Origin: Enoplolaimus lenunculus
Lineage: Eukaryota > Nematoda > Enoplea > Enoplida > Thoracostomopsidae
Direction: 5' to 3'
NCBI GenBank assembly: GCA_030248215.1
Contig: JASANG010001676.1
Location: forward strand, 1 to 64,000
DNA length: 64,000 nucleotides
Shown here: positions 56,401-64,000 of the stretch, piece after piece
How positions within the stretch are numbered: position 1 is the first letter of the stretch
Layout of the letters: every line of letters begins with the position of its first letter
The notes under the pieces: model-generated
Told to the model about the DNA's origin: nothing
The model's input: the letters and a program-made list of their open reading frames with translations, nothing else
Databases searched by the model: none
Translations under genes and position numbers: made by a program

Positions 56401-59268
56401 ACATTAAAATAATCAACAGTACAGCGCCACCCTAAGTGAACAAAGTTTACAATGGCCAGTTTTGAAGCTTGTGTTTTAATATTTGATAACCTCCTGATTG
56501 CAATAGAGCCCTTTACCTTGGGTTACGTTGTCAACTATGATTTTAGGAATCTCAAGATCGCAACAATATGCCGCCGAAGCTGTTTCTTGGCGCTTTGGAA
56601 CCAGAACTGTTTGATAGCATGATTAACGATAGTATCGTTAAAAGGTAATAAGCAGTGTGTCTTTGTATGGAGAATAAGGGTTGTGCTATTCTGGCCGCGC
56701 GTCGCAGCACCTTTCAAGCAACACGCGGCGCTGGTCGCCGCCGCGCGTCACTTTTTAAATTGACAATGATGTGCGCTTGAATGATGTTAGGTGCTGTCTG
56801 GCGCAGTTCGGTCCATATGTTGGTTGCAATAGCAACCTAAATAGCAATGAAACCTTTTGGCAAAGTTATATGAACCCTAAGGGAAGGTTGTTTATTCAAT
56901 ATTTCAACCGAAGTTTTTAACGTTGTTAAGTAGGACCACAAGAAATAAGCTTTACGATCAAAATTTATACGCTTGAATATTATGACAACGTTTTGCCTGC
57001 TTTTTGTTATTTATTTTGCGACCGATTATTTATTTTGTATTGTTTTTATTTTGTATTATCTATATTTTTGTTTCAGTGACGTTTATATCGACTACCAAGG
57101 CTTGTGTCCGTCACCTCCGACTGGTGCTAACAATCTAATCAGCGAAGCTTCACAATTGAATGTATGAATTTGAACCAATTGAGATAATAGCTGAAAGGAT
57201 GGTCGAAATGTTACAAATTTGCTAATTAACAAATTTTTAAAAAGTAACAAAGAAGAGGTACAACAAAAAAAAAACCCAGCGCCACCGGACATCATCTTTG
57301 ACTATTGTACTCGAGCAATTCACTTACAATACCGCACGGTGACGAAAGGAGCCGGGTCATGTTAACAAATTTTTTAAAAAGTACAGCGCCACCCTGAGAA
57401 AATATCTTATTGTGAACCCTTCATTAGTTATACTGTCACGTAGATTTCGGCTGTTTTTAACCCTTTGTTTCAGAGCGTTTTCGCTAATGCAGCTGCAATT
57501 CTTTCATGGATGTGGTCATTGATAAATGCTCTGATTCCATTCCTAACAAATTTGTTGCACGAAACGTAAGGTTATCTAGTCGTATTTGTTCTGTGGTTCT
57601 TGTTGACTTGTCGGTGTGGGAATAACACTAGATCATTATAATGTGGGCAGAGTAGTACAAATGTCGAATGGATGCCGAACAGTATTCGGAAGATATTGGC
57701 GAAAGATAGGTTCTATTTTTTATTTTTAGTTTTCATCTTGCAACAACGCAATCAAATACTGCCAATGCATTGTGGCATTCAAGCGTTGAACAAAGCTCAA
57801 ATATGAATGATCGCTGTGATTTTACACCCCCGCGTCTGGTGGAGTCTTGTATCGTTGCACGGTCAATTAATTTATTTTCGATAACAAGACCTACAATGCA
57901 AATGATGGAAAACGCATGTCGAAGGTATGCTGGTGTGGCGCATTTACATTAGCGTAATTAGGATTTTAGTAAGTTAAGTAACGTTTAGGACATAGTCAGG
58001 ATTTCGGAAAGGCGGCGGGGTTACGCTTTATAAAAATTTCGAAGAGTGATTGCTCGCGTTACTAAAGAAAGTATTTAAAACAAAATCCGAAAGGGGTAGC
58101 TTGTCCCCGAACTTACTCCCCCAGCTGCAATGCCGCGCATATTCCAAAAGGCATTAAGGAACATTTTGGACAAAGATGCGTTATGTTGGAGAAAAACAAT
58201 TTTTCAAGTGTTTGGAATAGATATCATGCATGCTGGACAGAGAGGGTCTACTCTGAATTCTAAATTCTTTTACGTCGTTGCATTACAAATTGTGCATTAT
58301 TTTAAGACACTACAAAGTATATCCGTTTCCGGCACCTGGTCTTTCGCAGTTGTTTTTGGTGGAAAGTGAACCACCGTGTTCGTGCGAAGAATACAAATCC
58401 GTCCAATGTACCGTGGAATCAAAGTCTCAGTGGGCTAAGTGTAAGTATTTCGGTTTATTAAATTTAGTTTAAAAATTACTAAAAAGATAAGGCGGATTTT
58501 GTAAAATATATCTTAATGGTAAATTTTTTACCTGAACTTTCTAACGATTTTAAGGAAATAGTGGTACAACATTGTTTGAATCTGTTTGAATGTTTGTTGT
58601 TTCGAATAAGAATGAACAAAGCAGCCCGAAATTCTATTTTATATAGTTTCATCATCCTCAGCATCCACAGCAAATTTTTCATAAATGGTTCTATACGATA
58701 CTGAATGGTTTAGAATTCACTACATGTCATATTGGGAACGTATGCTAGTGGGTACAGATTTTGCATTTCAGCTCCGGATTGCAACGAATTTCAAAGATAT
58801 TCACGCCGGTCGTTAGTGGCAGAAAGCGAGATTGTACGGTTTCATCCAGGAGTAAGTTTCTCATATCTGTTGCGGATCGAAGCGCTAATAGCAATATTAT
58901 TGTGCAACCAGTAAATCTGGTAACTTTAGTACCCACCAAAATCGCGAGATCCAATGCAGATGTTACTATACGTAAACACGTTCGAATATCTCTATTATAA
59001 TAGGATACGGCATTTTTTCTAGCAATGATGTAAAAGTCTTTAGAAGCTAAAAATAGTATTTTCGTAATAAATAAATTCGTACTCTTGTAACTGTTGAGTG
59101 ACCAAGTTTATTAGGCTTTTATGTTCGCATAGCAACCAGCTTTTTCATTGATTTCAGGAACACAAAACTGATGTTTGCGCAAGTACTTCTAAACGGCAAT
59201 CACTACCTGGTTTGACCACGAAATTGCTACTTCTATTCGTCGTATTACTGGCTTCATCGTATTTGTGA
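41450..59268 (+). CDS. CACNA2D: Voltage-gated calcium channel alpha2delta subunit (5' exon missing)
   Basis: Exons: 41450-41549, 42465-42593, 42872-42931, 44109-44223, 44450-44605, 44917-44983, 45656-45706, 46229-46328, 46804-46875, 47219-47351, 47811-47917, 48553-48727, 48989-49179, 49797-49874, 50093-50209, 50616-50774, 51344-51464, 52286-52337, 52532-52611, 52941-53040, 53326-53445, 53935-54038, 54606-54767, 55346-55434, 55872-55958, 56547-56644, 57077-57161, 57474-57565, 57730-57924, 58307-58440, 58772-58851, 59158-59268. All phases agree: 1172 residues plus TGA, close to the usual alpha2delta length once a signal peptide is added. The protein is extracellular and promotes trafficking and presynaptic function of CaV channels. 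Domain order is VWA_N, VWA, Cache, then a long cysteine-bearing C-terminal region and a hydrophobic tail. C. elegans homologues are unc-36 and tag-180. The first exon starts in phase 2, so an upstream exon must exist. One acceptor (58306) ends AAG. Confidence 0.93.
41594..41795. repeat. Foldback MITE, family A, alpha2delta intron
   Basis: TA flanks. Arms CACTTTAAAAGATGGGGAGT and GACTCCCCTTTTTACAGCG. It starts 45 bp after an exon end. Confidence 0.85.
41958..42170. repeat. Foldback MITE, family A, alpha2delta intron
   Basis: TA flanks. Arms CAGTGCAAAAATGGTGAGTC and ACTCACCATTTTTGCAGTG. It is the second copy in the same intron, about 160 bp after the first. Confidence 0.85.
42932..44108. other. 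alpha2delta intron without recognised features
   Basis: A 1.2-kb intron. I see no repeats of the listed families and no coding frame of interest. A weak GGTTAGGCTA-like patch lies near 43540-43610. Confidence 0.5.
44917..47917 (+). CDS. CACNA2D: alpha2delta exons coding for the VWA domain and MIDAS
   Basis: The exon 44917-44983 ends in the VWA_N signature RNRPW, completed by Y in the next exon. In vertebrate alpha2delta-1 this site is RRRPWY, and the middle arginine contributes to gabapentinoid binding; here it is Asn. The MIDAS DYSGS spans the 45656-45706 / 46229-46328 junction (partial residues 225-229). The second metal-site aspartate lies in LLFTDG (residue 338, exon 47811-47917). The metal site needed for channel trafficking therefore looks intact. 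Confidence 0.9.
44991..45450. repeat. Family K foldback element at an alpha2delta donor site
   Basis: Left arm GGGTCTTTTTCGTTATCCAC and right arm GGGGATAACGGAAAAGACCC are inverted repeats. The two halves (44991-45213 and 45214-45450) pair along most of their length (TCAAATTTAGGCGT-like, AAGTTCAAATATG-like blocks). Only seven intron bases (GTAATAA) separate exon 44917-44983 from the element. Confidence 0.75.
45888..46155 (+). repeat. 133-bp tandem duplication, alpha2delta intron
   Basis: Two units starting TATGAATTTTCGGCA at 45891 and 46024, sharing GACTGTGCCCCCGATGCACC (second unit GATCC) and AAAGTATCAAATTAAACCAC. Confidence 0.85.
47410..47462. repeat. Short telomere-like tract
   Basis: CCTAAACCTAAACCTAAACA with CTTAAGCTTTG follows the exon 47219-47351. 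It is the only such tract in the 3' part of the alpha2delta gene. Confidence 0.55.
48989..49874 (+). CDS. CACNA2D: alpha2delta exons coding for the Cache domain
   Basis: Exons 48989-49179 and 49797-49874 encode TWSGPYMDAQLEGAVITVS, then LLGVAGIDIRISDIK and SFMVDNNGDLVYHPDY. The order (W.xPY...G.V.T.S.P, GV.GID, G..YHP) is that of the extracellular sensor fold in alpha2delta proteins. The second exon starts at a TTTTAG/CTT acceptor in phase 0. Confidence 0.88.
51588..51720 (+). repeat. Imperfect 68-bp tandem duplication, alpha2delta intron
   Basis: Two units of GGGACTAGCAGGCGGGGCTG, then GTCATTTTT...AAAAGGGG and a TTGGAGG end. Confidence 0.7.
55141..55211 (+). repeat. 35-bp tandem duplication, alpha2delta intron
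   Basis: CGGACAGCGGCTGTTTCCAG and the following TTATCGTCCGCGTAC recur once with few changes. Confidence 0.8.
57474..59268 (+). CDS. CACNA2D: alpha2delta C-terminal exons
   Basis: Five exons cover the WMWSLINALIPFL block (aligned with the WSILQQFLLSL region of vertebrate proteins), the segment VYPFPAPGLSQLFLVESEP and the CSC pair. They end in a hydrophobic stretch (TKLLLLFVVLLASSYL) directly before TGA. Such a tail suits GPI attachment or a single membrane anchor. A possible poly(A) signal AATAAA is at 59682-59687. Confidence 0.88.
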
Positions 59269-60369
59269 GCTTTGACAGGAAAAATTATTTAAAACTTGAC
59301 TTCACGTTATGCATTTCAAATTTTGATCTCTATCGACTTTATTGGATATATATATTTTTTGTGGGTTTCATAGAGTTTCGGAATGAGAGATTTCAAAAAT
59401 TGGCATGCGAAATGTAGTGGTGAAAAAGCTTCGATCGAAAAGTCGAATGCCGTTAGAACTAATACCTTAACACAAAACCTTAGTTTTGAACCTATTGGGG
59501 GCTAATGCCGTCGTGGGTCCCCCTTGGATCCGCCAGTGGCTATATATTTTGTGCATAGCCGAACAGTCAGCTGCCGATGTGTATGTTTAAGTTCATTTGT
59601 AATCACCAAGCTATTAGAGTAGTATGTGTATGTACATTTATAGCTTTAATATATATTTTTGTTATTCAGTTTATTTTTGTGAATAAAAGCGTTGTTTGTA
59701 GTCTTTGTTAATCAGCTGTATAAATTATAACTGAGCGACTTTAGTGACTTTTGTGGCGATTTGGTTCGGGACGGTAAAGGATTGTTGGTCACAATCGAAG
59801 CTTTGTTTTACCGCCTAAAGAATGTTTGTAATTTTATTCTGCCAGAGTGTATATCAAATATTCTTTGGGGTAAGGTTACTGTTTGTGAACACCCAGAGGT
59901 CTGCCTCCGGTTACGACTGAAGATTACCTCGTCTTTGGTAGAATTTTTGAGTGACGTTCCGGTAATATTGGTGCTGTTTTTTGTGCTCGTAAATTTTGGT
60001 CTATGCGTAAATCTGTGTCGGACCGTTTTTCGTTTGATTGCTGTCAAACAAACGGTAGAATTTTTGCCGGACGTTCCGGCGGTTTCGGTAGTAAAATTTT
60101 GCAAAATTTATCTGTTTAGCGCGATCCGTTTTACTTTTGTCACAATGTTCAGGAAAGAATGTCCGAAATTTCGCAAAGAATTTCTAAATTTCGCAGAAAG
60201 TTAGCATAAAACCAAACAACTAAACATATTGCAGATATTGGCTAAAATTAACTAGTTAACCATCATTTTTACTACCTAATTTCGCCACACCTTCGGCTCC
60301 GGCAAGTTTTGTTGACCTCCGGTATTTTTCACCTCTGATTGCACCCTGCAACTGAGCATAAGCTTTTGA
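59269..60369. other. Intergenic stretch after alpha2delta
   Basis: The first 420 bases are probably 3' UTR. Across 59761-60204 a 147-codon frame is open, but it has no usable ATG. The opposite strand is open too, and two TTTTTG.CGGACGTTCCGG-like repeats explain much of its content. I see no gene. Confidence 0.45.
59490..59537 (+). repeat. Isolated right end of family H, in the presumed 3' UTR
   Basis: GGGGGCTAATGCCGTCGTGG to CTTGGATCCGCCAGTGG matches the right terminus of 5984-6159. Confidence 0.55.
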
Positions 60370-61823
60370 TTAAACCCTTTTCACGTTGAGTTGCCTGTAC
60401 GCAACTCAGCGCAGTGTATATACGTTAAATAGTATATATCGCACTGTGTTTAACAATTGCAACACGTATACATAGTACTAAATCACCACAAGACGTGAGA
60501 GCCCCCTCGGGCTCGAGCGTCAAGCTCCTACAGCTGAGTGGTGATGGTATACGCCTCCCACTCCAGTCACTGGAGTTCGGATCCTAGCATAAAAGTATGT
60601 CTCAGGGGAAATAGAAAATATTCATGTGAGAAAGGGTTAAGCGAAAAATTTTCAGTTTACTATCTATAACCCGTTCTCACATTGAGTTGCCTGTAGGTAA
60701 CTCAGCGCAGTGTATATACGTTAAATAGTATATATCGCACTGTGTTTAACAATTGCAACAAGTATACATAGTACTAAATCAGCACAAGACGTGAGAGCCC
60801 CTCGGGCTCGAGCGTCAAGCTCCTACAGCTGAGTGGTGATGGTATACGCCTCCCACTCCAGTCACTGGAGTTCGAATCCTAGCATAAAAGTATGTCTCAG
60901 GGGAAATAGAAAATATTCATGTGAGAAAGGGTTAAGCGAAAAATTTTCAGTTTACTATCTATAACCCCTTCTCACATTGAGTTGCCTGTAGGTAACTCAG
61001 CGCAGTGTATATACGTTAAATAGTATATATCGCACTGTGTTTAACAATTGCAACACGTATACATAGTACTAAATCACCACGAGACGTGAGAGCCCCCTCG
61101 GGCTCGAGCGTCAAGCTCCTATAGCTGAGTGGTGATGGTATACGCCTCCCACTCCAGTCACTGGAGTTCGAATCCTAGCATAAAAGTAGGTCTCAGGGGA
61201 AATAGAAAATATTCATGTGAGAAAGGGTTAAGCGAAAAATTTTCAGTTTACTATCTATAACCCCTTCTCACATTGAGTTGCCTGTAGGTAACTCAGCGCA
61301 GTGTATATACGTTAAATAGTATATATCGCACTGTGTTTAACAATTGCAACACGTATACATAGTACTAAATCACCACAAGACGTGAGAGCCCCCTCGGGCT
61401 CGAGCGTCAAGCTCCTACAGCTGAGTGGTGATGGTATACGCCTCCCACTCCAGTCACTGGAGTTCGAATCCTAGCATAAAAGTATGTCTCAGGGGAAATA
61501 GAAAATATTCATGTGAGAAAGGGTTAAGCGAAAAATTTTCAGTTTACTATCTATAACCCCTTCTCACATTGAGTTGCCTGTAGGTAACTCAGCGCAGTGT
61601 ATATACGTTAAATAGTATATATCGCACTGTGTTTAACAATTGCAACACGTATACATAGTACTAAATCACCACGAGACGTGAGAGCCCCCTCGGGCTCGAG
61701 CGTCAAGCTCCTATAGCTGAGTGGTGATGGTATACGCCTCCCACTCCAGTCACTGGAGTTCGAATCCTAGCATAAAAGTAGGTCTCAGGGGAAATAGAAA
61801 ATATTCATGTGAGAAAGGGTTAA
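60370..61823 (+). repeat. Five-unit tandem array of a structured TTAA-flanked element
   Basis: Units of about 296 bp begin near 60370, 60666, 60961, 61257 and 61553. TTAA stands at the outer left (60370-60373) and outer right (61820-61823). Each unit has inverted ends (CCCCTTCTCACATTGAG opposite ATGTGAGAAAGGG) and a series of hairpins: GAGTTGCC/GGTAACTC, GCAGTGTATATA/TATATATCGCACTG, AGCCC/GGGCT, AGCT/AGCT and CTCCAG/CTGGAG. An outer ATCACCAC/GTGGTGAT stem encloses two of them. TAGCTGAGTGG and AGTTCGAATCC, 32 nt apart, resemble pol III A and B boxes. Units 3 and 5 share variants that unit 4 lacks. No tRNA cloverleaf closes. Confidence 0.85.
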
Positions 61824-61914
61824 GCCCCCCCCCCCCGAAAAATTGTGTGTGTGTGTATGGTGATGGTTTTGACTTTGTAAGGTGCTTGTATAGAATGTTC
61901 ATAGATACTTAAAA

Positions 61915-62324
61915 TAGGGATGTGTCAATTAATCGGCATCAGTAATAATCGGCACTTTTCGAGAGTATCGCCATCGGCGCTGCAAAACATTGTCGATTCT
62001 TTGCCAATACTTTTTGCGCATAACAGTCAGTTGGAATGCTATCAGTTTCGTTTCTGGGCACATATCAGTGTGTGTGTGGTCAGCAAAACTGTTACCTCAT
62101 TTGCGTTTGAACAAATTAATTGAAATGAACCGTTTTCATTTGTAATCGTTTATGTTGATTAGGGTTTAAGCCTTCATATACTGATGTAATGTAGTGTCCT
62201 ATCTGTTTATTAAGCATGGTTTACTACAGTTGGAATCGGCATCGGCATCGGTTCGACGTCGGCACAATTTCAAAATAAAGATCGGTATCGGCATCGGCAA
62301 AAGTTTTGGTATCGGCACATTCCT
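61915..62324 (+). repeat. hAT-like non-autonomous element with perfect target duplication
   Basis: ACTTAAAA is duplicated at 61907-61914 and 62325-62332. The ends TAGGGATGTGTC and GGTATCGGCACATTCCT are short inverted repeats. Near both ends ATCGGC/GGCATC words recur (CGGCATCGGCATCGG). The 410-bp body has only short ORFs. It lies about 190 bp upstream of the RING-CH exon. Confidence 0.85.
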
Positions 62325-62577
62325 ACTTAAAAATAACTGGCACGGAGTTGTTGAATCTAAGTCGAATAAAAGTCGTGGTTTGTTATTTGAACAAAATTTC
62401 CGTTGAGTTCGCAATTGTCACATGAAATGTTTGAATTTTGAAAAATTTTTGGGAATATTTTCACGTCTCATGGAGTTTAGCGATCAGTGTGAGTGGACAT
62501 TTTTTATTTTTAGTGCAAAAGTATACTTATTTCTATGTCATACATCGTATACGGAACATATCGTGTGCAACAGTATC

Positions 62578-63958
62578 ATGGATGAGGATAAGTTGTGTTG
62601 CACAAGTACAGCAACAACGGAAGCAACAACAACAACAACCACAACTACAACAGTAACTCCAACAACAACAACAACAACAACGCCAACAACAACTCCAACG
62701 TCATCATCAACAACATCCACAACTACCCCTACAGGAGGAATTGCTGGAGTAACAACGTTGGAAACTGGTCCATCGTGTCGATTTTGTTGGGATTCAGAAA
62801 ACAGCGCCGCATGTCAGCTGATAAAACCGTGTAAATGCTCAGGAACCGGTGCTTATGTCCACGTTCACTGCCTTAAATCGTGGCTTGAAGTCACACCGAT
62901 TGCACGTTGTTACGTATGCCAGACTGGCCTTCAGCTACCGGTTGCTTTCAGGGTGTCACATTTTTTTAGAAAAGTGAGTTTCTTGTAATTTTGTTGCGCG
63001 AAACGAAGTTTTTATTCTTTGTGTTTTTTTGAAAAGCCTGGGTCTTGATTTAATTTGAGAATGGTTTGTATGTAGCGCTGTTAATACAAGGTGTAATATT
63101 GTCGTTTGTGGGTGTATATATACCTGTTTTGGTGATTTGTTTCAAGCCAAAAGTCGGCTTAACTCTAAACCTAGTGAGGCGGGTAAGTGTCGATTCCAGA
63201 TAATATGCAGCGGATTTCGTTACTCTGGCCGGCGGAAGTGGAATTGAAGGCACAGGTTGAAAGGAGTGCGGCGGAAATCGCGGCACGTAAGGTGGAATAG
63301 GACACGGTGGAAATGTGGCCAGAATGGGCGACAAAAATGATTCGGTGGGCAAGAGAGCAATACGTAGATATACGCACATCTCAAGAGATACTTTGCATAT
63401 CTGTATATGTACCGGTATTTGTTTACTTCGGCTATTACACATACATATTTGGTCAATGTAGTGCTAATTCTATCTGTCAGACCGTTCGTTGGAAGCTCGT
63501 TCAGTGTCGTGAATTTGTGCTAGTCGTCCTGACAATGACAATGGTCGCTTCGCTTGTATCGCTGTTAAGTTTGGAGAATGTTTGGCTAGTCACGCATGGT
63601 GCTATTGCTACCGTCTCGCCCACAACTGCAACATCGTCGCAGTTGTCCCTTAATACCGAAGAGGGCAACCGAGTGCCGCGGTTATCTCAACAACGCGCTG
63701 GTGCTACAACTACTACTACTACTACTACTACTACCACCTCAGGCGATAAAGTTGAACTGGCGATTTCAATCCTGCGGCGAGATGAATCGTGGATGGACGT
63801 TGAACGGGATGTGAATGACGCGTTGAACGGCGATGGCGAGCGATTGTTGTTTCGGATTCAGTTGCAACAACTGGTCGCAACTGGAGTTAGTTGCCATGTG
63901 TTCAGGGATTTAGCGCTGCAAACGAAGGATTCGAGATTGCAGTCGAGCGGTGCATTGG
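62578..63958 (+). CDS. RING-CH (MARCH-type) E3 ubiquitin ligase, 5' part
   Basis: Exon 62578-62973 starts MDEDK and has a Thr-rich tract (about residues 11-60). A textbook RING-CH domain follows: C67, C70, C85, C87, H95, C98, C111, C114 with the spacing C-x2-C, C-x-C-x7-H-x2-C, C-x2-C, plus Trp102. RING-CH proteins are usually membrane-bound ligases that ubiquitinate membrane proteins. A likely second exon is 63211-63286 and a third 63323-63958, both phase-compatible. The third encodes two hydrophobic segments (CISVYVPVFVYFGYYTYIFG, then FVLVVLTMTMVASLVSLLSL) and a second Thr run, and ends at a GTAAGT donor. The gene continues beyond the window. An acceptor TTTTTATTTTTAG ends at 62513, and the frame is open from there to the ATG, so the coding start could be further upstream. 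Confidence 0.8.
62615..62720 (+). repeat. (ACA)n-type trinucleotide tract in the RING-CH exon
   Basis: Imperfect ACA/ACT/CCA triplets encode the threonine-rich N-terminus. A second, purer ACT run lies at 63709-63736. Such tracts often vary in length. Confidence 0.85.
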
Positions 63959-64000
63959 GTAAGTTTATAGAGTACAAGAGAAGCGAAGCTTGCTAGAGTT

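Noticed and set aside
59761-60204. 147-codon open frame and 98-codon opposite frame
   Set aside because: No in-frame ATG near the start, no recognisable family, and internal repetition of a GACGTTCCGG block. It is not supported as a gene.
60500-60595. True tRNA gene in the 296-bp array units
   Set aside because: The A- and B-box-like words are present, but the T stem and acceptor stem do not pair, so I call it tRNA-like only.
60370-61823. Spliced-leader RNA or 5S rRNA gene cluster
   Set aside because: Tandem units of this size prompted the idea. I found neither an Sm-type site after a leader-like donor nor recognisable 5S sequence.
62538-62720. Valine-rich minus-strand ORF
   Set aside because: It is the antisense of the threonine-coding ACA tract of the RING-CH exon.

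Overview
The window is nuclear DNA from an animal: three conserved metazoan genes, all on the + strand, are split by spliceosomal introns and set in AT-rich sequence packed with short DNA-transposon derivatives. Degenerate TTAGGC arrays, the nematode telomere unit, are scattered throughout, and most 3' splice sites read TTTCAG or TTTTAG. I infer a repeat-rich nematode genome, possibly an early-branching one. The gene families alone do not prove this.

Layout. 1-17 kb has no confident gene. It holds MITEs, TTAGGC arrays, an AT microsatellite and two short minus-strand ORF fragments. 17.1-27.3 kb is a complete endophilin-A gene: ten coding exons, 417 residues, N-BAR domain, low-complexity linker with two DPW motifs, C-terminal SH3. 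Its introns carry about fifteen repeats, including a 64-bp-unit satellite. 27.3-41.4 kb is intergenic and repeat-dense. 41.45-59.27 kb is a voltage-gated calcium channel alpha2delta subunit: 32 coding exons, about 1172 residues, VWA with intact MIDAS residues, Cache domain, hydrophobic C-terminus. Only the signal-peptide exon was not found. 59.3-62.5 kb holds a five-unit tandem array of a highly structured TTAA-flanked element and a hAT-like element with a perfect 8-bp target duplication. 62.58 kb to the window end is the 5' part of a RING-CH (MARCH-type) ubiquitin-ligase gene with threonine tracts and two membrane segments.

Repeats. About eight non-autonomous families recur: a TA-flanked foldback (A), a hAT-like family with a TTAGGC core (B), a CACTGTAAA family (C), a GGCCCGTAGCC hAT-like family (D), a 390-455-bp TA-flanked family (E), a GATGATCACTC family (F), a GTGGCGGATCC family (H), and a TACGCACAAAA element with internal tandem repeats (J). 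Two smaller groups (K, L) are also described. The most unusual features are telomere-like cores inside two families with unrelated ends, the structured tandem array at 60.4-61.8 kb, and a GC-rich dispersed module that appears to have seeded the intronic satellite.

Function. Endophilin and alpha2delta both act at presynaptic terminals (vesicle endocytosis; calcium-channel trafficking). Their adjacency may be chance; nothing in the sequence shows co-regulation.
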